From Thalassotalea atypica (lineage in GTDB: Bacteria; Pseudomonadota; Gammaproteobacteria; Enterobacterales; Alteromonadaceae), in NCBI RefSeq assembly GCF_030295975.1, contig NZ_AP027364.1, forward strand, positions 2,852,001-2,916,000: DNA of 64,000 bases, in the 5' to 3' direction. Shown here piece by piece: positions 28,454-36,298 of the stretch. The first letter of the stretch is position 1. Every line of letters starts with the position of its first letter. The notes below the pieces were generated by a model. The model did no database searches. It saw only the letters and a program-made list of their open reading frames with translations, and had not been told where the DNA came from. Position numbers and translations under genes: made by a program.

Positions 28454-31400
28454 CACTAATTCCTTTTATTGTTTCTAAAAGATTCAACAATTGCTCCATT
28501 GGTGGGATATTTGATTGACCCGTTTTAATATCCAATACGCCCGGCACATCGATTACGTCTGCATCAAGCAGTTTTGCTGACTCAACTAAAACATTTTCTT
28601 TGTCAGAAAAAGTAGAACCAGTAATGTTGCTTCCTTCGCTATACGATACATTGATATATAATGCTTGTAGCTTTTTACCTTTAAAGTCAGGTGGCATCTT
28701 TTCTTTTAAATTTTTCAGCTTACTTTTACATTTTTCAAAGGTGTCATCTCTTTGTAAACAAGACTTATCCATATCCCAATGTTTTACGTCAATTAATAAA
28801 ACCGTATTGCCAACGGCCAAATAACCATCAAACCATTCAACCGTCCCTTCAGGCATTTCTTCAATATAATAATTAAACTCTTTTAATATAGAAAATACGG
28901 CTTCCTCACCAAGTGCTCCCATGTATATGTCATACATTGCTGGAGAAATAATATATTCGTGCTGTCCAAAAGAAGTAGCGAACCCGTTTGTTTCAAAATG
29001 CTCTTTAATTACTTTATTTAACATTAGGATATTCAACCTAGCGGACAAACCAGATACGATATTCTGAGGCGAGTAATCATCTGAATTAATGAAGACTTGA
29101 GTAACGCTATGCTCATCTTTATTATCAATATGATAAGCATAGCTGCCTAATATTTCAGAACGAATATAATAACGGTTAGCTTCGCCTGTTGGTATTTCCG
29201 AAGAAGTAGGTTTATTCAACACCAACTTTCTTAACCGATTATACTGACCTATAGCATCGCTATTTTGGTGGCGATAAACACTCGTGATTAACCTTTGAAT
29301 GTGAGAATGGTTACGGCTTGCTTTTGCAGAATATGCATTAGCTAGTTTTTCTTTTGCCTCAAACTTAAACTCTTTCTTCATCATAGTTATCAGTGCAGAA
29401 TACTCAAAAGATAAATATGATAACTCACGATTATCGGACGCTAATGTTTCAATAAAGTCGAATTCAGCATCAAACATTATGCTAATCTCAGGCTGCTTCC
29501 ACTCTGTTCTGCACATACGACCAAGGGCTTGCTCTATAAACCGATAAACTGCATACCTGTAGTCATCCGTATCTTTATATAAACCAATCATTGAGTTCAC
29601 AGACATACTTTTAATATTTGATGCTATAAACTTGTTTAATATTGGCTTTACATCATTCGCAACCAACAACTCCTGCTCGTGAAGCATTAAAGCATCATGA
29701 ATGTTCTTTTTAATCGCAATACTTCGTTCTTCTAATGCTTGATCTTCAAAGATATAGCTTCCGATGAGACTTTTGGGCTGCTCCAAATATATAGAATCAA
29801 TATCTGTTTTATTTTGAAGTGGAGGCTCGCCATCTGGTCCAATATAAAATAATCCCTTGGTATTATTGATTTTATATGATGGTGATAAACCTGCGCCTGT
29901 CGCCTGATAGTTTGTTATGACAACCACCTTTTCATCAGTCTCTTCAAGCAATTCAAGCACCGAATTAAACTTATCATTTCGAAATGAAGCAGCATTGATA
30001 TTTTCAAAAACCTTAATGCCATACTTAACGCCAATGAACTCCATGAACCTGAAGAATTCAGTTCCTTTATAGCTCTTATTAAGCATACAAAAATGGTATC
30101 TATTAGATGAGTGATCAGAAAACTTTTTAATTGAAGCTATTAATTTATTAACTCTCTTAGTTGCGAAATCAATTGATTTTGGATCAGAGGACACTTCAAG
30201 TAGTTTCGCAATTCGGCTCTCAAGCATTAAGTCATCGACCATACCGCCTAAAAACTCTTTATATAACGACTTAACACCACCACGAAGATCATTTTCAGAT
30301 ACTGCTGCCACGGAAATATTTACATTGTTTTCTTCATAACGCCTTTTAGACAAGTACTCCTGTTGAATGCCTTTTTTCTGTTGGTTATCTAAATGCTTGA
30401 ACTTACTTCCAAGAATATTCTTTAAGTAAGGTAAATCAAAATTATGAATTGCTGTTCTGCTTGTTGCCGTAGCACTAATCCCCAAAATCTGTGCGCCTTC
30501 TAAAACCCAATTTGCCAATAACCCCGTTGGTGTTAGTGCTAGTTCAAAAGTTGCAGCAGTAGCGGTATTATCTAGATCATTAAATTTGCTAACTCTCGCT
30601 ATTTCAAAGCCGCTATCATGGTAACTATAAGACTTATATTCTTTCTGCAATCGAAAACTTAACCTAGCACTCAATAGAGAAATAATATCGTACCTCATTT
30701 CAGCTAACCCAAAATGATTCAAAACCTTAACGACTAAATCTTCTGTTGAATGAGGTTTACTACCATCAATTTTCTTTAGATTATTTGATAAAGTATTTGT
30801 AGCGCTAAGCATTGCATTACAGAAAGCCCTAATAACCTGACTACCATTATTTACGAAGGTTATAGCGCTTTTATCACCTCCAGTTCCAATTTCATGTGAA
30901 CCAGCTACCTCATTAATATTTGAAGTTAATTCATCGTGTTTAAAATTAATTGTATGTAATGACATTCTGTCGGATAGCATCGTGAAAACTCTGTTTTGGT
31001 TTTCAGCACCTGCCTGAATTGTTGTGTCCGTAATATAAGGTCTATAACTAATATTCCAGTTTGCATTAAACTCTTTTAATTGCGACCGAAACTTATTAAA
31101 ACTCGAATCAACCCCTTCAAACTCTTCATCACCTTCAACTTTAAAACTTTGGAAGCTTGAATAGAGTCTGCGGACAAGAGAAATAACATCAAACTCTTTT
31201 GAATCTTTAAGTAAATGGCTTAAAAACTCTCCTTGCTGCCGATCAAATTCATCAAATATAATTAATGAGTCTTTTAAGACATCACTGATCCGATAGTTTT
31301 TCTCTAGAGAATGCCAAGGATAAAGTAACTTGGCGGTAGTCATAAAAATAACCTGAGTAGAGCTATCATCGATTCTACACGCAGGAAATATCTTAGTTAA

Positions 31401-31961
31401 AACGCAATAAACAGCCGATGATTTAGATATCTCTTTCTTATTTATTTTATCTTTAAATATTGTTTGAACTAACCGAAATAACTTACGATATTTATCACTT
31501 AAATCATCATTTAGTTGCGAGTTAGTTGATGTTTGTGCAGCTTGATTAAGTATTTTGATACTATCTTTGAGCGTATTAACCTTTCTAAAGCTAGTGCCTT
31601 CAATCTCCTCCAGTAACAACAACCAATCTTCTTCACTTAACAACTTTATTGACGTTTCTTGAGAAGGTATATGGATGATGTTTTTTAATACGAGCTTTTT
31701 CTGTTTTGAAGATATTTTTGAACTGGAATTAATTCGATTAATTAAATCTTCATATGCTTCTTTGACATTTACTCTAAGGTTGGTTGCGTAAATTAGTTTT
31801 TTCTTTGAATCACTTATTAGGTGCTCAATTTGCAGTTCAGTTGCCTGATATGTCTTTCCAAGCCCTGTTTGAGCATCAACTAATGCTATGAATCCTTCAT
31901 CCTTTTGTACAGCTTCTGGACCCGCTAAATCTATATATGCTTTATACAGCTCACTATTCAT
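28446..31961 (-). CDS. ddmD: DdmD, SF2 helicase-nuclease of the DdmDE system
   Basis: This protein has 1171 residues from the ATG at 31961; the frame extends to a TTG at 32045 (1199 residues). The ATG has AGGGATAG upstream and the TTG has no visible site. Walker A is AQTGLGKT (about 30-37). Later motifs are FDEFD (Walker B), GISATA (motif III), TNYQATGAGLSP (motif V) and QALGRMCR (motif VI). The C-terminus has FDGYLAVGNTVLLIDVKHW, a PD-(D/E)XK nuclease core. In known DdmDE, DdmE recruits DdmD to plasmid DNA, which it unwinds and degrades. A WYL regulator is divergent. Confidence 0.85.
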   Translation of the reverse strand: MNSELYKAYIDLAGPEAVQKDEGFIALVDAQTGLGKTYQATELQIEHLISDSKKKLIYATNLRVNVKEAYEDLINRINSSSKISSKQKKLVLKNIIHIPSQETSIKLLSEEDWLLLLEEIEGTSFRKVNTLKDSIKILNQAAQTSTNSQLNDDLSDKYRKLFRLVQTIFKDKINKKEISKSSAVYCVLTKIFPACRIDDSSTQVIFMTTAKLLYPWHSLEKNYRISDVLKDSLIIFDEFDRQQGEFLSHLLKDSKEFDVISLVRRLYSSFQSFKVEGDEEFEGVDSSFNKFRSQLKEFNANWNISYRPYITDTTIQAGAENQNRVFTMLSDRMSLHTINFKHDELTSNINEVAGSHEIGTGGDKSAITFVNNGSQVIRAFCNAMLSATNTLSNNLKKIDGSKPHSTEDLVVKVLNHFGLAEMRYDIISLLSARLSFRLQKEYKSYSYHDSGFEIARVSKFNDLDNTATAATFELALTPTGLLANWVLEGAQILGISATATSRTAIHNFDLPYLKNILGSKFKHLDNQQKKGIQQEYLSKRRYEENNVNISVAAVSENDLRGGVKSLYKEFLGGMVDDLMLESRIAKLLEVSSDPKSIDFATKRVNKLIASIKKFSDHSSNRYHFCMLNKSYKGTEFFRFMEFIGVKYGIKVFENINAASFRNDKFNSVLELLEETDEKVVVITNYQATGAGLSPSYKINNTKGLFYIGPDGEPPLQNKTDIDSIYLEQPKSLIGSYIFEDQALEERSIAIKKNIHDALMLHEQELLVANDVKPILNKFIASNIKSMSVNSMIGLYKDTDDYRYAVYRFIEQALGRMCRTEWKQPEISIMFDAEFDFIETLASDNRELSYLSFEYSALITMMKKEFKFEAKEKLANAYSAKASRNHSHIQRLITSVYRHQNSDAIGQYNRLRKLVLNKPTSSEIPTGEANRYYIRSEILGSYAYHIDNKDEHSVTQVFINSDDYSPQNIVSGLSARLNILMLNKVIKEHFETNGFATSFGQHEYIISPAMYDIYMGALGEEAVFSILKEFNYYIEEMPEGTVEWFDGYLAVGNTVLLIDVKHWDMDKSCLQRDDTFEKCKSKLKNLKEKMPPDFKGKKLQALYINVSYSEGSNITGSTFSDKENVLVESAKLLDADVIDVPGVLDIKTGQSNIPPMEQLLNLLETIKGISDE

Positions 31962-32103
31962 TTCAATTCTATCCCTATAAGTTGAAGCATAAAATAATAA
32001 ATGCTTTAAAAATCTGCACCTTGACTCAGAATAAACTTCATTCAATAACAGGTCGTTTTCTATACTTACAATTTAATGTATATTATTGCTACATGTAAAT
32101 ACT

Positions 32104-32121
32104 GTACACATATATGTGTAC
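32104..32121. promoter_or_regulatory. 18-bp perfect palindrome, likely operator of the WYL regulator
   Basis: GTACACATATATGTGTAC is a perfect palindrome in the divergent space between ddmD and the WYL gene, 20 bp before the WYL start. BrxR/CapW-type regulators are dimers that bind inverted repeats at such divergent promoters, so this is the likely autoregulatory and ddmDE-controlling site. Confidence 0.65.
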
Positions 32122-32140
32122 CATTTTCGAGCAGGTGCGA

Positions 32141-32980
32141 ATGAACTTTGATGAATTAAAATGGGATCAAATTTTAAGATTCAGACTTATAGAGATAGTC
32201 GCTCTATGGGAAGGTAGGTTAACCACCAATCACCTCTGCGATGCATTCAAAATTGGCAGACAACAAGCATCTCGTGACATATCAAAGTACAAATCGCTTT
32301 TTGAGCATGAGCAAATCATTCTAGATCAAAAAATAAAGGGCTATAAACCTACGCCTGATTTCTTACCAAAATTTATCAAAGGTGCTCCAGGTGAATACCT
32401 GTCTTTCTTACACCAACAGCAAACCATGGATAATTGTTTTGAGTTTTTTAACTGGGGCAATGCCGAGTGTGAAATATTAAATGTTCCTGACAGAGCTGTA
32501 TCACCTAATATAGTTAGAAAACTGATCATAGCGGCCCGCGAATGTCGTCGTGTGGATGTTGAGTATGTTTCACTATCATCGCCATACGTAAAAGGTCGAA
32601 TCATAACGCCACATACTATCATTTATGATGGAGTTAGATGGCATGTCCGGGCTTACTGTGAAGAAGTTAAGACCTATATTGATCTGGTGCTTAGTCGATT
32701 TAGAAATGAGCCTGATTTAATGGATATTTCAACTCACACAAGAGATGGGGATGAAAGCTGGAATACCTATATAGATATCACTATCACTCCCAATCCCTAT
32801 TTATCTAAAGCTCAACAAGAAATCATCTCCACTGACTACAACATGAAAGGCAATGAGTTAGTACTTAATGTCAGAAAGCCATTAAAAATGTACTACAAAC
32901 AACGTTTTCATATTTGTGAGGATGATAACTTGTTAAAAAGTCACCCTGAACAATATCATTTAACACTTAAACTATCTTAA
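32141..32980 (+). CDS. WYL-domain (BrxR/CapW-type) transcriptional regulator
   Basis: The protein has 279 residues from the ATG at 32141, preceded by AGGTG. The frame is open from 32114, but that start lies inside the palindromic operator. The order is a winged helix-turn-helix (LTTNHLCDAFKIGRQQASRDISKY), a WYL core (VDVEYVSLSSPYVKGRIITPH, then GVRWHVRAYC) and a C-terminal dimerisation region. Family members repress defence genes and are thought to be released by a ligand or nucleic-acid signal. It is divergent from ddmD, which points to control of ddmDE. Confidence 0.85.
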   Translation: MNFDELKWDQILRFRLIEIVALWEGRLTTNHLCDAFKIGRQQASRDISKYKSLFEHEQIILDQKIKGYKPTPDFLPKFIKGAPGEYLSFLHQQQTMDNCFEFFNWGNAECEILNVPDRAVSPNIVRKLIIAARECRRVDVEYVSLSSPYVKGRIITPHTIIYDGVRWHVRAYCEEVKTYIDLVLSRFRNEPDLMDISTHTRDGDESWNTYIDITITPNPYLSKAQQEIISTDYNMKGNELVLNVRKPLKMYYKQRFHICEDDNLLKSHPEQYHLTLKLS

Positions 32981-33009
32981 TAGTGACTAAGTTATATAAT
33001 CTACGATCA

Positions 33010-33405
33010 TCAAATCAAATTAAACGCTTTAATAAACGGCTTATGATGTTGATGAAATTTTATATTGTCTGGGGAATTTAAGCGCTTTCTGCGCTTCTTG
33101 AAGGGTTTAGATATATAGCCCCAATTAGCACTTTTCGAAAAATAAATGACGTAATCAATCTTCGCATCACCCCATTTATTTTCAACTAAGTGAGACTCAT
33201 CTGCTGACTCAACCGTTTTAATTTGAATCCGGTAGAAGTTAACGCCATCACTCACCAATAGATCTGTTTTCATATCATGGTCAATAACGGGAACAAAAAC
33301 TTCCCAACCATCGTAGGTAAACCAACTGGCTGCTAAAGTTTCAAAAGAGGTATTTTTATAATATTGATTTGCTGGTGCTGTGCGGTTTGCATTTTTAACA
33401 GGCAT
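33010..33405 (-). CDS. Small PD-(D/E)XK-type nuclease-like protein
   Basis: This is a 131-residue protein. FETLAASWF provides an early Glu (22), KTDLLVSDG provides Asp48, and YRIQIKT provides Q-x-K (61-63), fitting the E...D...(Q/E)xK core of PD-(D/E)XK nucleases. It converges on the WYL gene and shares no obvious operon. It may be a solo nuclease, a resolvase-like enzyme or a remnant of a larger system. Confidence 0.6.
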   Translation of the reverse strand: MPVKNANRTAPANQYYKNTSFETLAASWFTYDGWEVFVPVIDHDMKTDLLVSDGVNFYRIQIKTVESADESHLVENKWGDAKIDYVIYFSKSANWGYISKPFKKRRKRLNSPDNIKFHQHHKPFIKAFNLI

Positions 33406-33655
33406 AGTTATATCCGATATAAATTAATGCCGCAGGCCAGTAGGGACCTCTATATGCTGCGAACCCGGTATCTATAAAAGATCACCGCCAATTTAATATC
33501 ACCATACAACCTGAACGGTTTGTATCTAATAGAAAGGCTGCCAGCCTTGCAATTTCCCATAACGGGTATCATGCATTAATACTATTATCAGACGATAGTG
33601 CCTGTGATAAAGCTTAAAACAAATCTAACAAATACAAAAAACTAAAGCAACCAAC
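33406..33655. other. Spacer without recognised gene
   Basis: This 250-bp region separates two minus-strand genes. It contains a short hairpin AAGGCTGCCAGCCTT near 33534 that could be a weak terminator for the 532-residue gene's neighbour. I see no ORF with a ribosome binding site. Confidence 0.35.
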
Positions 33656-35254
33656 TTATAATTGAGCATACCTTAAGTTATTTTGCCCCATAAACATAAA
33701 TAACCCTTTTAAACTTTCTTCTGATTCAGGATCATCCCAGCCTCTTAACCACCGAACTTTTATTCCCAAATAATTAGCCCATGCAACTGCTTTTTTCATA
33801 TCCCTGTATTTATTACTTTTAGCACAAGATTCAATGTATTGATTTACCAATTTATACTGATGCCCACCAGCAGAGTACTTTGCTTTAGTAAAAGCTTTTT
33901 TATAAAAAACATTAGCATTTACATTATCTTCTCTACGGTAATAAAAATTTGCATAAGCCCAATCGCATAACCAACCTAAAGTATCTTCAAGCCCTTTCAC
34001 CCTTAATTCACTTTCAAAATTTTCAGCTTGGGTAAGGGAACTAATACTATTTTTCAACTTTAGTCCTTTTCCAAAGAGTTCTGGAAACGACGTGGGCATT
34101 TGTTCTCGAATATTAAATTTTCCAGTTTCAAGTAGTGAATATGCCTGCAAAGACCCTACACATGATATATGCACCATTGCAGCTTCTCTCTCAGAAATAC
34201 TTTTAAAAGCATCAGCTTCAATGTAGTCCTGTAATACACTAGCTCCGGCTTGCTGCTGAGCAGCATACCGTTGCCAAAACTGCCCAACATACTGATAATT
34301 TATCTCATCCTTTTCAGCCACAGTTAGATTTCTATAATCCGATTTAATTGAATCTAATTCGGCTCCAAGCCTTTTGTTAACTCGTTTTAACCTTCCTGAC
34401 TGCCCTTTAATGTGCGCACACACATTTAAAAGGAAATAGTCCCCAAAAGATTTTTGAAGCTCTTTAAAAAAGAAAGTGGCGGCTCTTGCAATAAACAGCA
34501 TTAATTTGAACTCACTCGCCTGCTTATCACTCACTAGTCGATGAGTCTTTTCATCTGTTGAGCTTTTTAATAATTTCAATGAATAATCAAGGTTTGCATA
34601 CAAAGAGCTGATACTTGGCAATTGCTTCCCAGCCACCCAGCGTTGTGCCTTTTCTAGATTTTGAATCGCTTTATAGTCGCCTGCATCTTTATCTGAATTG
34701 TGAAATCCTGATTGACTAATCGAAAGGGAACGATAAATGAAATTCCATGCATGAGCCAAAGGCCAAGTAGTTTTTTTATTATTAGTTTCCGGCAGCACCC
34801 AAGAAATTAGCTCAGGAACATTGAGCTTCTCATCAACAACATTAAATCGTAGGTAGTTCTTATAAAAAGAAATAACCAATCTATCTAGCAAGTAAACCTT
34901 GATAAACCATTGTGTCGTTTTCTTTTTGCTTAAGTATGTTCCATCGTCTTTTAACACAGCTTTATAGGTCACTAAAAGCTCTTCGACGAATTCCATAATC
35001 ATACAAGCGACTCGCTCATTAGGGATCGCTTTGATGAGAAGTTTTTTAAGTGTAATTAATAACTCATCAAGTTTGCCGTCAATTTTTGAGCTTTCATCAG
35101 CAAGTCGTTTCAATTGCATTTGAAGCGTTTTCTTGTCACTAGCTGATAATATTGAGTTATTTGGATCTTCTTTTTGTGGCAGTAGCCCAGAACAATTAAA
35201 GATTTCCCTAACTACTTCACCAATAGTGGGGAATGAGATTTCTATATTTTCCAT
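33656..35254 (-). CDS. Uncharacterised 532-residue protein, largely helical
   Basis: The ATG at 35254 is chosen because the alternative TTG at 35272 lies inside a terminator stem. No nuclease, NTPase or membrane motif is visible. The sequence looks helical throughout, and residues from about 425 on (LGWLCDWAYANFYYRRED, then VFYKKAFTKAKYSAGGHQYKLVNQYIES) suggest TPR-like repeats. It follows a 42-residue Asn/Gly-rich gene across an attenuator-like hairpin. As part of the island it may be a defence component, but no function is assigned. Confidence 0.6.
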   Translation of the reverse strand: MENIEISFPTIGEVVREIFNCSGLLPQKEDPNNSILSASDKKTLQMQLKRLADESSKIDGKLDELLITLKKLLIKAIPNERVACMIMEFVEELLVTYKAVLKDDGTYLSKKKTTQWFIKVYLLDRLVISFYKNYLRFNVVDEKLNVPELISWVLPETNNKKTTWPLAHAWNFIYRSLSISQSGFHNSDKDAGDYKAIQNLEKAQRWVAGKQLPSISSLYANLDYSLKLLKSSTDEKTHRLVSDKQASEFKLMLFIARAATFFFKELQKSFGDYFLLNVCAHIKGQSGRLKRVNKRLGAELDSIKSDYRNLTVAEKDEINYQYVGQFWQRYAAQQQAGASVLQDYIEADAFKSISEREAAMVHISCVGSLQAYSLLETGKFNIREQMPTSFPELFGKGLKLKNSISSLTQAENFESELRVKGLEDTLGWLCDWAYANFYYRREDNVNANVFYKKAFTKAKYSAGGHQYKLVNQYIESCAKSNKYRDMKKAVAWANYLGIKVRWLRGWDDPESEESLKGLFMFMGQNNLRYAQL

Positions 35255-35260
35255 AATTAT

Positions 35261-35283
35261 AAAAGGCCCCAATGTAAGGGGCC
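35261..35283 (-). terminator. Terminator or attenuator hairpin between the 42-aa and 532-aa genes
   Basis: On the minus strand GGCCCC and GGGGCC (35278-35283 with 35265-35270) form a 6-bp G-C stem with a 7-base loop, followed by TTTTAT. It comes after the 42-residue gene and immediately before the next start at 35254, so read-through would control the downstream gene. Confidence 0.7.
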
Positions 35284-35293
35284 AAACTCCATT

Positions 35294-35422
35294 TTATTTT
35301 TTACCGCCTTTAGGGGCGGCATTTCCTCGATTGCCACCTGATTTCCCACCCGTTGTGGAAGGCCAATTTCCGCCATTAGCAGGCTGATTTGATGCTGGTC
35401 TAGAGTTGTTGTTATTCGCCAT
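35294..35422 (-). CDS. 42-residue Asn/Gly-rich small protein
   Basis: An ATG at 35422 preceded by AAAGGAAATTAAATT opens a frame of 42 residues (MANNNNSRPASNQPANGG, then NWPSTTGGKSGG and NAAPKGGKK). It is rich in Asn, Gly, Pro, Ser and Lys, has no hydrophobic core and is probably disordered. A clear ribosome binding site before it and a terminator-like hairpin after it support a real, strongly expressed small gene. Its position before the 532-residue gene suggests a two-gene module. Function unknown. Confidence 0.65.
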   Translation of the reverse strand: MANNNNSRPASNQPANGGNWPSTTGGKSGGNRGNAAPKGGKK

Positions 35423-35757
35423 AATTTAATTTCCTTTAAAGTTAATATAAAAATGCTTCCTGGTTTTTGAATGAACTCAGTGAAGTCGAAACGAACTTTA
35501 AATCATGGCTAATTAATAATATGCAGGCGTTTTGGCAACAAGAAAATCAATCGTAATATCAATTAAGTTGAAAACGAATAAATAAACATTAAAATATATA
35601 CTTATCAGAATGTTAGCCAACCCACATTGATTCTACCAAGTAACATTCAAAAAGACTAGTTGGTACTTAAATCTCCTCTAAACCAGACGAAAAGTTATTG
35701 GCGTTGTGAGCACTTTATCCTCTAAAATTTAAGTAAGTTTCTTTGGCGGTGTTAGAT
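35423..35757. other. AT-rich divergent spacer
   Basis: This 335-bp spacer lies between the leftward 42-residue gene and a rightward small gene and should contain both promoters. No RNA gene or strong hairpin was found. Confidence 0.4.
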
Positions 35758-36009
35758 ATGAATACTGTGATTTCCGACTGGTTCGTTGTTTCCGTTTATG
35801 ATGAAAATCTGCTGATTGGTAAGGTCCTATACGGAACAGTAATTGATGACAGCAGTTGTCGATATTTAAAGGGGGATTACGTTTGCACATCTGCTATAAC
35901 AGCAATCAACTTAGACACTAAATTAGTAAAAACTCAAACAGGTAGCCTTTATCAAATTTTAGACAATGGGCAATATGAAGATATCCAGCTAAACGAGTTT
36001 GAACTATAA
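35758..36009 (+). CDS. Small 83-residue beta-rich hypothetical protein
   Basis: The ATG at 35758 gives 83 residues; an upstream TTG at 35743 is possible. The sequence (DWFVVSVYDENLLIGKVLYG, then KGDYVCTSAITAINLDT and SLYQILDNGQY) alternates like a small beta-barrel and looks like a genuine globular protein. I recall similar short proteins in other gammaproteobacterial accessory regions but no name or function. It is the only other plus-strand gene besides the WYL regulator in the element. Confidence 0.55.
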   Translation: MNTVISDWFVVSVYDENLLIGKVLYGTVIDDSSCRYLKGDYVCTSAITAINLDTKLVKTQTGSLYQILDNGQYEDIQLNEFEL

Positions 36010-36060
36010 GGCTCTTATCTGAACTATGTTTAGTAAATTGATCTGGCTGGGTAATTGTTT

Positions 36061-36240
36061 GATAAATTGAATGTAGCCATTCAAGCTGACGCAGAGATAA
36101 ATTATGTTGGCCTTTCAGCTTCCGGGCTGTTTCAAATAAGAATTTTTTTCTTTACCTTGAAGATCTGGATTACTTGAAAGCTTATATATTTCATCTACAT
36201 TGAGCTTGTTAGCCCAAGCAACCAGTTCTTCAAATTTCAT
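36061..36240 (-). pseudogene. Small gene broken by a frameshift in a run of seven T
   Basis: An ATG at 36240 with AAGGATAATTTTAA upstream opens a frame (MKFEELVAWANKLNVDEIYK and on) that stops at 36115 after 41 residues. Adding one base in the T7 run at 36143-36149 (A7 on the coding strand) continues a protein-like frame: KFLFETARKLKGQHNLSLRQ, then LEWLHSIYQTI. The break may be a real mutation, slippage-dependent expression or a sequencing error. The true C-terminus is uncertain because the shifted frame stays open into the neighbouring gene. Confidence 0.5.
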
Positions 36241-36298
36241 TTAAAATTATCCTTAATAATTACCAGTAAAGTTCCTAATTTAATTATTTATACATTAA

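Noticed and set aside
26495-31961. PIWI-RE three-gene module or Hachiman-type helicase system
   Set aside because: Lengths, gene order, a helicase-nuclease fusion and a MID-like but inactive Argonaute fit DdmDE better.
32114-32140. Longer WYL regulator start at 32114
   Set aside because: That ATG lies inside the 18-bp palindrome, while the ATG at 32141 has an AGGTG site and gives the normal family length.
35255-35272. TTG start at 35272 for the 532-residue protein
   Set aside because: The codon is part of the terminator stem-loop; the ATG at 35254 is clear of it.
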